A stretch of 64,000 nucleotides of DNA from Phocoena phocoena (GCF_963924675.1 NC_089226.1:52841124-52905123); one strand, 5' to 3'; shown: positions 33,620 to 45,935, counted from the first letter of the stretch. Numbers and translations: made by a program. The notes: a model not told the origin generated them from the letters alone.

Positions 33620-33845
33620 ATTTAACATGCAGTTCTAAGTACATCTGCCTTTACAAAGAGGTAAAATCAGAGGCTGTACCTTCTACCTTGTCCTTTAGCC
33701 ATTCAAAATGCAGCCCATTTCTGACCCATACTCCACTGATATCTTCAACTTATCTCTAGTTTAGTTTACTTTTACTTTTCACCCCTGAGTTCTTCACTTA
33801 CCTGCTTAACTCTATTCAAAGATTTAAAATAGTTTGACTTTTTAA
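33620..33845. other. Unassigned spacer
   Basis: About 225 bp with no recognised element. Confidence 0.45.
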
Positions 33846-34460
33846 TAAGTAAACTTTATTTTTAGATCAATTTTAGGTTCATAGCAAAATTGAGTGAAAG
33901 TACAGAGAATTCCCATATGCTATATGTCCCCACACATGCACAACCTCCCTCACTATCAAGATCCACAGTGATACATTTGTTACAATCAGTGAACCTCAAT
34001 GACACGTCATTATCACCCAAAGTCCATAGTTTATGTGAGGCTTCATTCTTGGTGTTGTACATTCTATGGGTTTGGCAAAATTTATTATGACATGTGTTCA
34101 CCAATGTAGTATTATACAGAATAGTTTCACTGTGCAAAAAATCCTCTGTGCTCTCCCTGTTCATCCTTCACTCTCCCCTAACTCCTGACAACCACTGATC
34201 TTTTTACTGTCTTTATAGTTTTATCTTTTCCAAAATGTCATATCATTGGAATACAGTATATAACCTTTTCAGATTGGCTTCTTTCACTTAATAATACGCA
34301 TTTAATATTCTTCCCTGTCTAAAAGACTTGATAACTCATTTCTTTTTAACACTGTATAATATTCCATCGTCTGAACGTATGACAGTTTATCCATTCACCT
34401 ACTAAAGGCAATCTTGGTTACTTCCAAGTTTTTATAATTATAAATAAAGGCTTAAAAAAA
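33846..34460 (-). mobile_element. Ancient L1M-type 3' region
   Basis: Long antisense match to an old L1M 3' UTR and ORF2 end: ttaggttcatagcaaaattg, then cattatcacccaaagtccat, and tgtataatattccatcgtct near 34353. Strongly diverged, 5'-truncated. Confidence 0.75.
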
Positions 34461-34489
34461 TGTGATAGAGGCCTGACACTCTGCTGGGT

Positions 34490-34640
34490 ACTTCTGCATA
34501 GACAATCTTAATAATTCTCAGAACTACTTACGGTGGTAAATGTTTGGAGAAGTTAGGGCTCAGAGAAGTTAGGTGACATGCACCAGGTCAGCAAGCTGGT
34601 GAATATGATTGTCACAACTCAGACTCCATATATTTCAACA
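34490..34640 (-). mobile_element. MIR fragment
   Basis: Reverse MIR core: gctcagagaagttaggtgac then caggtcagcaagctgg. Confidence 0.75.
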
Positions 34641-35415
34641 CAAAATCCACAACCGCATCTGTTGCCCTGGGATGACATGCATACCACTCCTCCACCATCC
34701 CTTGCCCATGGCAGACATTGTTGGTTGACTATAGCTTACTTTATCATGAAGCCTAATTCAGTACAAGCTGCCAATATTAATCAATTATAGTTGGCACACA
34801 AGGTGAAAGCTAGTTGACACCCTTGCTATGAAAAAGTGTCATATATCTCCTTAGGGCATAAACATTCAATGTTTGACAACATTTTGGCTGACACCAATGA
34901 AGTATAGATTTTACTATGATTAATGCCCTATTTCAGGAATAAGTTATATATTTTTATGAGCCTTATAATAATCTTATGATACTTAATTCTGTTAAATTAT
35001 TAAGATTCAGTCCTTACCAGCCTTATTCACTGCTACGTCCATGCTTAGCAACAGATAGAATGTTCTATCTTGTTCTAATTTGACCTTTCTTTCTTATATG
35101 TACAAATGTGTTCTACATATATACGAAGAAGTTGAGCTTCTGTTACCTTTCAAGCAGAACAAAGTCTCTATCACTAATAGGGCTGCAGCCCAGCAGACAG
35201 AGCCTCAGAAACAACACTGTCTAGGCTCTCTTGTGTTGGATACCTCACACTTTTCTATCTTGATTAAACTGAGGTTCTGATTATACCAAGGCTAACTATT
35301 TTGTACTTGCTGCTTTTAATACATGACTGCAGCCATGTTATATAGTTTTGGCATCTTGATGTATTGAAATTTCTGATATTTCTAATGGAGAACTATTTTA
35401 TATGATGCATGACAA
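34641..35415. other. Unique stretch
   Basis: No recognised repeat or coding potential. Confidence 0.5.
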
Positions 35416-35785
35416 ATTGCCACTAATTTAGCAACTTAAAACAATACACATTTCTTATCTCATGGTTTCTGTGGATCAGGACACCAGGCATGGCTCAGCT
35501 GTGTCCTCTGCTTAGGGTCCCACAAGGCTGAAATTAAGGTGTTGGCTGGCTTTATTGTCGTCTACAGATTGAAATCGGGGATTTGTCAGAAATTGCAAGT
35601 AAGTCAGCTAACACGAGAGACAGTTATATAATGTAACTCAATCAAGGGAATAACTTGCCATAACATTTGACACAGTCTGCTGGTTAAAAGCAGTTAACAG
35701 GTCCCATTCACTCAACGCAGGAGGATTGCACAAAGACATGAATACCAGGAGGAGGGGATAATGAGGCCACCTTTATTTAGTTTAG
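35416..35785 (-). mobile_element. Ancient LTR (MaLR/MLT1-like) in antisense
   Basis: agcaacttaaaacaatacac, tctgcttagggtcccacaag and, further on, gcacaaagacatgaatacca match in order an old mammalian LTR family whose sense end reads ...taagccactaagtttgtgg. Class assignment is tentative. Non-coding relic. Confidence 0.55.
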
Positions 35786-35880
35786 GATTTAGTTTCTTTA
35801 CCTGTTGTATGGATGGTTTGTTAGATGGTCCCCAAGAGTACTATAAATTCTAAAATTCTGTAATCGGTAGCTCCATGGAA
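35786..35880 (+). mobile_element. MIR-type 3' fragment
   Basis: agtttctttacctgttgtat followed by agatggtccccaagagta and ctaaaattctgtaat matches the distal half of a MIR-related SINE. Confidence 0.5.
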
Positions 35881-36424
35881 GATTTTTCAAAAGTTAGTGA
35901 CTGAATTTCATCTGGTTTCTCAACACACTGGTCTTTACTAATGTACTCACTTCAACAAAATAATGATTCAAGTGGGTTTAACAAAGCCCTCACCCAGTGG
36001 CTGTGCATCTGAGATAATAACCCCTGCCAGGAGTTTTCTTCTTCTTTGATTCCATACTAATTATTATTCAGTAAGGAATTTGAAACAGGAGAATGTCTCA
36101 GGTTGCTTCTCTTGGTGTCCACCCACACTGGGACAGTGGTAAGAGCATTGTAAGCACTTGGAACATTCATTGAAAAACTGTTACTGAGTTATATGAATCG
36201 TCAAAGGAAGTTTTAATGATTGTTTTCACAATTGTCTTATATGGAATCTCTGATGGGCTGCTTATGCAGCCCTAGACTCACCTCAGTGTCATGCCAGTAT
36301 TAATTATGGGCCAGAGGAATACTGGGTGACTGACATATTACTTAGAGGAATCTAGAATCAATCTTGGGGACAACATCGTCCAGAATACCTAGGGAAAACC
36401 AAGGTGTGTGCGCTGTCTCATGAA
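35881..36424. other. Unique stretch
   Basis: No recognised element. Confidence 0.45.
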
Positions 36425-36701
36425 TGCCTGCTAGGTGCCAGCCACCATTCTGAGAAGGAGAATTCAAAGAAAAACACATTATGCTCTCAGGATAACATAG
36501 TCTGGACAAGAAAATAAATAAGTAAAGACAATAAGCAGCACAAAAGAATGTGATAAGTGCTAGGTTAAATGTAGGCAAAAATTTCCGTAGTAGCAGAGAG
36601 GAACTGGGATGTGATCAAGCTGGGGGGAACTATAATGAAAGACTTCCTGGACTAGGTAATGTGGAGCTAGATATTCAAGAAGAGAAAGAAGTCAGCTCAC
36701 A

Positions 36702-36744
<43 letters not shown>

Positions 36745-36990
36745 CATATCTCACATATGGAACAAGCAAATAGGAAATAACTGAAGACCTGAGGAGTAAC
36801 ATGAGATGGATAAAGTTATGAAATAACTTGATGACTTCAATGGAAAACTATAAAATGTGGCTAAAATACAGAGTGCTCTTGGGAGTAAAAATAAGGCTTA
36901 AAGGGCCAGTGTAAGCTGAGTGAGGAAGGGCCCTGCTGGAGTATGCCAGGCTAGTGCAGTCTGGGCTCTATCTTAAGGGAAATGGGGAAT
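36425..36990 (-). mobile_element. L2 fragment with embedded GT repeat
   Basis: Antisense L2 order: tgctaggtgccagccaccat, gtgataagtgctaggttaaa, gacttcctggactaggtaat, then gggccagtgtaagctgagtg and gggctctatcttaagggaaa. A GT microsatellite sits at 36703-36743. Confidence 0.7.
36703..36743. repeat. (GT)n then (GC)n microsatellite
   Basis: About 17 GT units followed by gcgcgcg, a Z-DNA-prone alternating purine-pyrimidine tract. Confidence 0.95.
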
Positions 36991-37019
36991 CTTTAAAATA
37001 TTTCACCACGTAAGGTAAG

Positions 37020-37460
37020 CGTTGTATGTATTCACTATTCTCTCTCCCAGAAATCCCTCTCCTAAAAATTATCTTAAGGAAATAATTTGGATAAGGACCC
37101 CCAAAGAAGTTGATGTAAAAATGTTCCTGACATTTTTTTATGAAACTGTGAAAAGATGAAAACAGCCACATTTTTAAAAGCCACATAAGGGGCTTTTAAA
37201 AATAAAATATTGTACATCTATTAGATGGACTATTATATAGATCTTATATTGACATGGAAAGATATAAACAATATATTATTACATAAACAGCACAGATTAT
37301 ACTACAGTGTAAAGAGTACAATCTCAATAATATAGGCATGTATAATTTTACATGTACTGAACCATATGGAGTGATAAATTCCAAACCATTTGGTATCTTC
37401 AAAACTTACACCCCTTTTTTACATTTCTGTTTTGTTTGACATTTTTACAATGAACAAAAC
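37020..37460 (+). mobile_element. Ancient LINE 3' region (L1M/HAL1-like)
   Basis: cttaaggaaataatttggat, aaatattgtacatctattag and ttgacatggaaagatataaa are in the order expected of an old L1-related 3' UTR. Diverged. Confidence 0.6.
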
Positions 37461-38154
37461 AATAATGGCAGTTTCATTTTTTTTTTTAATTTATATCTGG
37501 AAGATCATTGTAGCTTATTGTAAGGATTGGTATGGAAAAAAATTTATTAGTTGGAACAAAAACTAAAGTGCATGTAACAAAAATTCACAAGATATAAATT
37601 TCAGACAAGATATAAATTGATTTTCCTTTCATGTATCGGAGTCAGAAGGCCCTGGGTCCACAAGCCCAGGGACCCAAGCAAGCAGGAGAGCTGTGCTATC
37701 CTCAAAATTGGTATTTTGAGATTTTCTAGGTTTTGCTGTTTCCAGACAGTGGGAAGGAAAAGGGAAAAGAGAGTCCAGGACAAGAGTCTTTATTGGTTTG
37801 ACTTGGAATCTGCACCCATCACTTCCTCTTATGCTCATGAGTGAGGATTTAGTCACAGAATGGATTGACGGTTGGAGCAAGGGTTATCATATCATCAGCA
37901 GCCTGTGCCCCGAGGGGCAAAGAATGCTCGATGGTGAGATTGGTTTGCAGGCTGACATTGTCATCAAGTTTTGTTTTGTTGTTATTGTTTGTTTTTAAAT
38001 GAGCCTCCGGTATATAGAATTGGATTAATTGTCATTCTTGGGTCACAGTATATGCTCTCATTATTGGTTCATACAAGGTTCTTATTTGTTTGTTTTTTGT
38101 TTATTATAAACTAAATCACCACTCTACATACAAACTAATTTGGATGTATTTTGC
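37461..38154. other. Unique stretch
   Basis: No recognised element beyond T/G-rich simple patches (about 37965-37997 and 38080-38105). Confidence 0.45.
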
Positions 38155-38640
38155 CATCTAATAAAGGACCCTAAAACTCAGTGGCTTAAGATGACAATGA
38201 TTTATTAGTTCATGATCTTGTGGGTTAGTCATTCCCCTGGGCTCACCTGGGTGGTTCCTGTGGTCTGGGCCAGTTTGGCTGGGTGATCTAGGACAGTCTC
38301 ACTCACGGTCATCTGGAGGTTGGTGCTGACTGTTGGTTAGTACTGGTTGTCAGGTGGGGTGATGGGGCTGGCTGGACCCTGTTTCTCTATCAAGCTAGGT
38401 GTGTATTCACGTGGTAGTGATTGCAGTGTTCCCAAAATCAGCAGAAGAGGGGAAGCTTAATATGTAAATATATTCCAAGTCACCTTCCATCATATTTGCT
38501 GTTATTCCGTTGGCCAAAGCGTGCCATTTGCCAAGCCCATAGTCAGTGTGGGAGAGGACTGCTCAAAGGTGTGGATACAGGGAAGCATGGACTTCTTAAG
38601 ACCATCACTACAACCATTACTACCGCAATCTACCATAGTG
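38155..38640 (-). mobile_element. Ancient LTR-like repeat (tentative)
   Basis: aaactcagtggcttaagatg, ttattagttcatgatcttgt, then tcattcccctgggctcacct resemble a mammalian LTR in antisense. The 3' half is weaker. Confidence 0.45.
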
Positions 38641-38769
38641 AATAAAACTTACATGCTCATACGTGGTCCTCACCAATCCCTCCCCCCTCTGCCTCTCCCC
38701 ACCTACAATAACACCATCCTGAAACTTGAATTGATCGATTTCACATTATACTCTATATAAAGTATTCTT

Positions 38770-39275
38770 TTACTTGGTTTTAATTGTATTTTAAAAAGGT
38801 TATCGTAAAGTGTATCATCTTTGGGGATTCTTTTCTTATGTCATATTATATTACTAAAATGCAGTATTGTTGTGTATAACCATAGGTTATCTGCTTTGAC
38901 TCCCGTATAATCTTTCATTGTATGATTATACCGTATTTTGTCTATCCTTTCACCTGAGGATGGCATGTGTGCTGTGTCCAAATTTTTGCTACTAGGGACA
39001 GTACTGCTGTGAACGTTCTTGAACTTGCCTTCTAGTATACACGTGCAAGTGCTTCTCTTGGATGTCTCTGGGAATGAAATTGTTAATATCCGGCATTGCA
39101 AAGAGTTTCCAAATTATCTTCCAGAGTGGTTATGCCAATTTGCATTCTCACCAGCAAAGTATGAGACATTCTGTTGATCCTCAGCCTCTTCACATCTTAG
39201 TATAATATCGAAAGGCTTTCATTTTTACACTTTAAAGGGGTATAAAATTGTGTCTCACTGTAGCTTTGATGACAG
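38770..39275 (-). mobile_element. Old L1 3' region
   Basis: Antisense L1M-type 3' UTR and ORF2 end: ctatcctttcacctgaggat, agtactgctgtgaacgttct, attctcaccagcaaagtatg. Diverged, 5'-truncated. Confidence 0.7.
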
Positions 39276-39499
39276 TGAAGACATGAACTGTCCCCAGCCC
39301 TGGGCCTGCCTGGTGCTCTGGTCCCAGGCCTACTCCAGCTCACCTCCACCTGCTCATGTTTCTCTGACAGTCCCTGTGATTGAAGACACATGAGGCCCCA
39401 TGACCACCCTCAATATAGTTATGACATCAAGTTCCTTCTGAGATCCTGCTTTCTAATTTCTTTTCTTTCAAAACAATCTTTCTCTGGAAGCCCGATGTA

Positions 39500-39765
39500 G
39501 GAAAAAGAACATGAGATTTGGAATTGGACAAGCCTAACATGAGATTTGGAATTGGACAAGCCTGGTATGAATTGCACTTCCTGTACTTAACTAGCTGCGT
39601 GACCTTGGACAAGTGATTTAACGATATCTCCGCGCCCCAGCTTTCTCACATGTAAAACAAATATAACGATTCTCATTTTGTAATGGGTGTTCTATGTGGT
39701 GACATATGCAAGAGGACATGCAACACTCAGTGTATAATACGTGCTCAAAATTGAAAGCATTGATG
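39500..39765 (+). mobile_element. MIR SINE with internal 28-bp tandem duplication
   Basis: MIR order is seen: ttaactagctgcgtgacctt, then agctttctcacatgtaaaac and gtgtataatacgtgctcaa. The 5' part is locally duplicated (39508-39563). Confidence 0.8.
39508..39563. repeat. Perfect 28-bp tandem duplication
   Basis: Units 39508-39535 and 39536-39563 are identical, each starting aacatgagatttgg and ending gacaagcct. Confidence 0.95.
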
Positions 39766-40170
39766 ATGATGACTCAGCAAACCTTCTCTCTGGGTTCCAA
39801 ATTGAAGGTCCCATCCTACTGCAGCATCAAGATGAAATAGGTTAGCCTTGCCTGAGGTTAAATAGCTGTTTCAGGATTCATTCGTGTCAAATGAAATTGT
39901 GATTTCACCGTGGCTCAGGAAAAAATAGTCAGGTCTGACAAATTCAATCAGCTAATTTTTAGGCAAAGTCTCAGTGATTATAATGTAGATCATCAGCCAC
40001 CATTCCACCTGCACATGACATATGACAGATTTCAGTGTCAGGCGTTTTCACAACTAGCTTTAACAACAAGGAGAATGCGGCGATTAAGGCCCCTCAGTGC
40101 TACTTTGCTCCAGGAGATAGGGGCAGAGTGGTGGTGGGGGGATGGCCCAGGCAGTATATTCCCCTGAAAG
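39766..40170. other. Unique stretch
   Basis: No recognised repeat; an 85-codon frame (39910-40167) without recognisable domain. Confidence 0.45.
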
Positions 40171-40320
40171 TCACAAAACATGTCTTGTAAACCCAGCTCT
40201 GCCATGAGCACGTTGGTTGATTGTGAAAATATCTTGACTTCCCTGGGTCTCAGTTTCTTCAGAAAGTTGATGAGTACATATCTGATAAACCTTTGTTGAG
40301 CTGAAGTGACTTGGATCTTA
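40171..40320 (+). mobile_element. MIR fragment
   Basis: aaacccagctctgccatgag, then tcttgacttccctgggtctc and agtttcttcagaaagt. Confidence 0.65.
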
Positions 40321-40364
40321 AAAATGGCAATGTTGAACTAAGCCACGCGCAGGATCCCTGTTGA

Positions 40365-40500
40365 TCCCCTACACATTGGCCACACCCCAGCTGAAGCAAC
40401 AGGTCCTCCTCCATGAAGTCTTCTCTGACTGCCCATGACTGGCAAACCCCTCTTCACAAGCTTGCAGCCTCCTGGTGAAGCCCTTGTCAAAGGATTTAGG
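40365..40500 (+). mobile_element. L2-like fragment
   Basis: caacaggtcctcctccatga then agtcttctctgactgcccat resemble the L2 3' region. Confidence 0.5.
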
Positions 40501-40899
40501 ATCATAAAATGGTCCACTGAGGCCTGAAAGGGGATGCAGAGGTAACTGTAGTTTCAGAAGAGTTCGCCTTCATATTACAAGTGATGTATTGATGCTGGGA
40601 CTACCTGGATCTCATGAATGGATGGCTCCTGGTGAGTGAAATGCAAGCCTCTTTGCTACATCCTATGGCTCCCTTCCTGGTGTCGCATGGGTCTGCCTTA
40701 TGGATGAGAGGCATTTCCCTGGAATAATCTTGTTACTTGAAGCTAAATCAGACATTGCTGCCACAGCAACCTTGATTTGTGTTTAGGATATATACCTGGG
40801 TTAGAGGAATTGTTTGGAGGTCTGTCATTTCAACTCCCCAAGACTCAGAAAATATGAAAGAGACATTAAAGCATACCTGTACCTCCTCAATTTAGTGCA
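40501..40899. other. Unique stretch
   Basis: No recognised element. Confidence 0.45.
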
Positions 40900-41110
40900 A
40901 GGCAATAAGGTCTAAATCTGTATCTCAAGACTTTGGTCTTAATCCCAGCTTGTCCTCTAATAGTCCATATGATTTCAATGGATCCCCTCTGTTTTCTGGG
41001 CTTCAGTTTCCTTATTTAGAAAACAGGGAAAATAATATCTGTCCTGCCTCCTTTGCAGGACCATTGAGAGGCTCAAAAAAGTTAATGTATGTGATATTGT
41101 TATGGTGTTG
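40900..41110 (+). mobile_element. MIR fragment
   Basis: tcttaatcccagcttgtcct, then cagtttccttatttagaaaa and cagggaaaataatatctg. Confidence 0.65.
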
Positions 41111-41685
41111 CACTGGGAGTTATTACCAGGGACCATCTCCATCTGTTTTTGCAGTGACCCCTGGTTCCCAGTTCCCAAGAGCCCTCACTAATCTTTAGCT
41201 GATAGGAGACAGTGTCATAACCATCATGCAGATACTTTGTTTACACAGCACTTACTCAGAGGGGCTAAAGGCAATGGGGCTTCTCTTCTGCACTGTCCCT
41301 TGGGGGACTCTCATAGTATAACATCTCAGAGCTTGGACATATTTTGCAAGATAACCAGCTCAAATTCTCTTCCAGTTGGCTTCAGCCCATTTCCCTTGCT
41401 GCATTCCCTGGGACCAAACTTCTCTCATCAGCAGTGAGGAGAGCAGAACTAGTGCGAGCTTATCCCTTTACAGAGTTAAGAAGACAAGCGCTACTCCACG
41501 TTGTGCAAATCTATCTTGATCAGGGTCCTGATACTGATTTGGGGGACGTCATATTGCATGAGTGGTGTGTGGTCTTTTCTCCTCTGCTTGGCACTTGACT
41601 CCACCCCTCCTAGTGGAATGGAGACAGGCTGCACTCTACCTGGGATGTCAGGGACACAGCTTTGTCCCTTTGCAGTCATATATCA
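41111..41685. other. Unique stretch
   Basis: No recognised element. Overlapping short frames on both strands show no domain. Confidence 0.45.
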
Positions 41686-41925
41686 CAGTGATTAAGAGCA
41701 TATATTTTGGATCCTAAGGGAATGGAGATTGAAATCTATTTTTGCTGTTAACTAGTTCTATGATCTTCCACAAGTCACCAAATGTCAGTTCCCTTATATG
41801 TAAAATAGGGTAATGATAGATACCCTCACAGGGTTGTAGTGAATATTAATGACCTAATTTATGTGAAGTGTTCCATACAGTGCCTGGCACATAGTAAGAA
41901 CTCAATATTAGTAGGTACCATTATT
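41686..41925 (+). mobile_element. Near-full-length MIR
   Basis: Best MIR in the window: cagtgattaagagcatatat, ttctatgatcttccacaagt, agttcccttatatgtaaaat, cctcacagggttgtagtgaa and the tail gtgcctggcacatagtaaga. Confidence 0.88.
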
Positions 41926-42835
41926 CCTATACTATATCATCATGTAGTCTATGTGATCTCGTTCCCAACTTGGGTGTCAATTACATTCAAATACAATTTA
42001 CTTTGTCAGTTAATGGAACAAGTACTTGTGTGCCTTCTTGATGAGAAGTCGGATATTATCCCTTGAGCTAGGTCACCCCACAGTGCTCTGCTTGGCTTCT
42101 CAGAACTCCATCATCTGCATAACAAACCTCCACATTAAGACTGGAATGGTTTCCATTTTCCCAATTAGACCCTGACTGGTACAACATGCTGGACCCTTGT
42201 TAGTAGGGTTGGGATCTCCTGTGTGAGCTCCAAGGTTACAGCTCTGTTGCCCATGTGTTAATGCTGATCTATTGCTTCCACAAACAAGATACCGAGACAG
42301 GGTTACTGAGGCCTGAGGAGCTCCCAGCCTCAGCCCTAGGCAGTGCTGGACCCGAAATTCTCCTTTACCCCTGTGCCCTGTGCCCGAGCCATAGTCACCA
42401 GCCTCAGTCCCCTGCTTTCCTGGTGAATTGTCCTTAGCAAATCTTGGCCAAGATTTTTCTCCTTTTAATTTCTGAAACAGGGTCATATTCTCTCTATCCT
42501 TTGAAGGCTCTGAAATCCTTCGGCAAATTAATCTGTCATCTCCCCAGCACCCAGCTCTATGTGACAAAGGCCATACAGTTTTCTACTCCAGTCGTTCCCC
42601 GGGGCAATGAATGCCAAGTGCCCTGCCTTATAATCGCATAATTAAGGGAGGGCACCGGCGAAGAGCTCTTCTGAGCGGCCTACTGGTTACCGAAGATGAA
42701 ACTAGAGTTCAGCTATCACCTCCCCCTTGAAGCTTGTCTTGCTTCTCGCAGGCGGTGTTTAATCACACACACCTCTATGTGACCACAACTCCCTGTTCCT
42801 GCATCTGCGGTAGCGCCCACCACCGTGTATGAGTG
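41926..42835. other. Unique stretch
   Basis: Includes a 155-codon minus frame (42100-42567) and shorter frames on both strands, none with recognisable domains. GC rises around 42600-42760. Confidence 0.45.
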
Positions 42836-42965
42836 TGCGGACGTGTCTCATCACCCCGTGGAGCGTGAACTCTGAAGACGGGGATTGTGTCTGTATCTCA
42901 TGTGCCTACCACAGTGCCTGCCCCAGAGGAGGTGTTCGGAACATGTTTAATAAATGAAGGCGAGA
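42836..42965 (+). mobile_element. L2 3' end
   Basis: gtgaactctgaagacgggga, then accacagtgcctgccccaga and gtttaataaatgaagg follow the L2 3' terminus. Confidence 0.7.
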
Positions 42966-43309
42966 ACACGAAAATGACTGAGACATTCAATTAACGATTG
43001 TATGAATGAATGAATGAAATTCAAGGAAGTAAATGAAAGGAGAAGACAGAGGACTGCAAGATGCCTAGAGAATTAACAGCGCGGAGGTTCCAAATCTGAG
43101 ATTGTGTATGCTTATTCTTTAAAATCCCACACCAGGGACCTGCGTCATAAGTCTGTTTGAAAGAACAAGAGAGAAACATGAAAAACGTTTCAAACAGTTA
43201 TGAGAGCTTTCCAAAATTTGAAGACTGCACCTCAAGTCCTATTCCCCCAGGTTACATTTCCTGCTGCCTCTGCCACCTCACGTAGGGATCCGCTACTGAA
43301 AGCCATTCG
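42966..43309. other. Unassigned spacer
   Basis: A short GAAT repeat (tgaatgaatgaatgaa near 43003-43018), otherwise no recognised element. Confidence 0.5.
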
Positions 43310-43480
43310 GTCCTCACAACAGCGATGGCCAGGGATGTTCTTCCCATTTTACAAATGAGACATTTACAGATAAGAAGGCCTTAAGTAAATTTGTCCAAGA
43401 CCCCCCAGCTTGTTAAGTGGTGTAGTTTGGATTTGCACCCAGAGCTTTGCAAAGGCCAGGGTGGCCTTTTCTACTGCTCC
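43310..43480 (-). mobile_element. MIR fragment
   Basis: Reverse MIR: cccattttacaaatgagaca, then tttgtccaagacccccc and cttgttaagtggtgtagttt. Confidence 0.75.
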
Positions 43481-43984
43481 AGACTGCTTTTACTGACATG
43501 TGTTGTTTACCACAATACACAGGGCTGTGATTTTCTATGCAGCTAAAGGGAGGGATATGTGGGAAGAAACCCATAAACCAGAGATTTCTACCAAGTATCT
43601 GCTAAACGTCTCAATAACAGAATTGCATGAGCACACACTGGCTTTTAAGATTTTAATCCTCTTTTAGTTTTTTTTTTCTTTTTAGGTCAATTGATTTTTT
43701 TTTTTTTTTTTTTCCCATGAGAAGCAGCTTGAGTACCATCTGTCACTACATTCTCTAGCAGGTTCTCAGCATCTGTCTCAGGAAAGTATCCCTATGCCTG
43801 TCATTTCCCACATCCACCGGTGGTCACAGGGTGCTGGTCAGAGCAGGGAGCCGATCCTTGTCTCACTGTTAACTCTCTTCTTTATATCTCCACTCTCACC
43901 CTCACTCATTCACTCCCCCACTCACTTGCCCTCTGTGCAGACCTTGAACCAGGCTGTGGGGATGGAGAAGTCACTTGTTCTCTC
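43481..43984. other. Unassigned stretch with oligo-T
   Basis: T-rich runs at about 43669-43712; nothing else recognised. Confidence 0.45.
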
Positions 43985-44180
43985 AGCTTCTCCTTCATCC
44001 ATTCATTCATTCGTTCCATAAATTCTTCCTAAGCCTTGGAGGTGCATCATGTCAGTGGAGGAGGCAAACTAGGACGTACATAATTATGGTGGCACATTCT
44101 AAGAACCGTCACAAAGTTGGGAGGGAACAGCCAGCCTAGCTCAATGGAGAGGAGAAAGGAGTTACTAAGGAAGAGAATTT
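43985..44180 (-). mobile_element. L2-like tail (antisense)
   Basis: catccattcattcattcgtt, then gcatcatgtcagtggaggag and acataattatggtggcacat loosely follow an antisense L2 3' end. Confidence 0.4.
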
Positions 44181-44406
44181 CAAGTTAATCTTCAGAAATG
44201 AACTAAGGATGCCCCCTTTGCAGATGGAGAGAGGGAAGTGGGTACAGGGGAAGGAAAGCTGCTGCGGCCAGGCTTGGAGGTTTGGGAGAGGCTGGGGTAA
44301 TTGGGATCCCTCATCACCCCGTGTGGGAGTGGGAGGTGAGCCTAGAAGGATATCCACTCGGGAAAGCAGCCTCCACGCCAGGCTCTGGAAGTGGAACGTC
44401 ATCCCA

Positions 44407-44443
44407 TAAACAGAGGCGAGGCATCGGAGTTTTAGACATGATG
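44407..44443 (+). repeat. 37-bp inverted repeat, left copy
   Basis: Starts taaacagaggcgagg and ends gacatgatg. Its reverse complement recurs at 47260-47296 with one mismatch. Unlike any repeat family I recognise. Confidence 0.95.
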
Positions 44444-44479
44444 TTGTGCCCGGAGTGCCAAACAGGAGCTCTTTCAGGA

Positions 44480-44610
44480 CACCTACTGGAGACAGCCCCC
44501 TGCCTTCCCTGTCTTGTGTTTGCTCTGCCTGGAATCCCTGCTCCCTGTCAGTCACATGACCCAGCACATTGGAGAGCAGCCAGCCAGGGCAAGGTCTGAA
44601 CCTCATCCCA
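44480..44610 (+). mobile_element. L2 fragment
   Basis: tttgctctgcctggaatccc preceded by ccttccctgtcttgt follows the L2 body. Confidence 0.55.
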
Positions 44611-44799
44611 GGTAGCCGTGGCATCTGCCTGAAGCACAGATGCCCACACCAGTATAGCTTTTAGATATAGCAAAGCACAGGCTAAGAGTAAGAGTGAGTT
44701 CAGTCCTCACTGTAGTTTTGATGAGAACCAGCTTCCTATCTTTAGTCTCAACCATCCCTTGAGTTTTTCTCACTTCTGTGTTTTTGATCAAACAGCTAA

Positions 44800-45030
44800 T
44801 TCTCTCCTCCTAGAATGCCCTAAATTTTCCAGGTCCATATAAAGTTTTCTAATGAGCCTAAATGATGTGACTGGGTCCTTTAAGCTCTCAGCACACTTTA
44901 TCCTGTGGAAGTCATTTCTGCCTGGAGATAGAGTCATAGGTAATAAAGAAACAGTGTTTTACCTGAAATGCAGACTCCAGGCACCAGCATTCCCATCTCT
45001 ATATTTCCTGGTCCTAGATAGCACCTGGCT
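44800..45030 (+). mobile_element. L2 3' fragment (weak)
   Basis: tctcctcctagaatgcccta followed by ctggtcctagatagcacctg; diverged. Confidence 0.45.
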
Positions 45031-45034
45031 TTTA

Positions 45035-45265
45035 GTGACTACATAAACATTGTGCAGTGACCTGAGTACAGACTCGGGAACTAGTCAGGTCTGGGTTCCA
45101 ATCCTGGCAGGATCACTTGCTAAGTGTTATTTAATACCAGGTCATATCATTTAACCTCTCTGATTCTCAAGCAGTATTGACAGATTAAGAGATTATGGAG
45201 GTAAAGCACCAAGCCCAGGCTCTAGGACACAGGACGTGCTCCAGCAATGGCGACTGCTAATAAAT
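45035..45265 (+). mobile_element. MIR SINE
   Basis: caggtctgggttccaatcct, then tttaacctctctgattctca and aagcaccaagcccaggctct. Confidence 0.75.
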
Positions 45266-45795
45266 GCCCTTTCTCTCTCTTCTCTCCTCTTTGCCCCTTG
45301 CAACATGGGAGCTTCTGTTTTTCTGCTACACTCAATGCCCCTAGGACAAGAAATCTAAAAATCAAAATTCTAAATAAACTAGATTACAGAACTCTAACAG
45401 ACTCTCTCCATCCCCGTGAAAAATGATCACAGGGAACAAAAATACATAATCAAGGGGAGATATAAATGTCACACAAAATTGCCATTTCAAAATAAGAGGC
45501 GAGCAGCCCTGTATTCGTCTTTATAATCGCTTCGTGGAAACGTGCAGTGCCGCATCGAGCCTGGAGTATATTATGAACCCCTGCAGACACAGAAATTTTG
45601 TGAGCTGTAGGTCGTGGGAACCCACAGAGCTGGGAAAGCAGAGGTTTAATTGTATTTTAAATGTTTTGACTATGCAGAAGGCAGAATCTGCAGTCTGATC
45701 GCTTTTAGAATACTTGATGTGCTGGAAGCATCCCTAGGTCCTGTGTATGCCCCAGCCGTCCATGCTTAGAGCAGGGCAAGTTCAAAGGGAAGGAA
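45266..45795. other. Repeat-poor stretch
   Basis: No repeat recognised. 45480-45720 mixes CpGs with AT-rich words and is a possible conserved non-coding candidate, by exclusion only. Confidence 0.4.
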
Positions 45796-45799
45796 AGGG

Positions 45800-45935
45800 G
45801 ATTGCAGATGTATGGAGCACCTACTATGTGCCTGGTGCTTTGCTTCACTCACTTCCCTTAATCCTCCCAGCAGTCCTGGGAGGCAGGTGTTCTGATCTAC
45901 ACCTCTGGGCCTGGAAGGTAACTGATGCCCTCCCT
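45800..45935 (-). mobile_element. MIR fragment
   Basis: ggagcacctactatgtgcct then cagcagtcctgggaggcagg in reverse MIR order. Confidence 0.6.

Noticed and set aside
42100..42567. 155-codon minus-strand frame
   Set aside because: No recognisable domain and composition like its surroundings.
44136..44624. 162-codon minus-strand frame
   Set aside because: Overlaps L2-like relics and the 37-bp inverted repeat; no domain.
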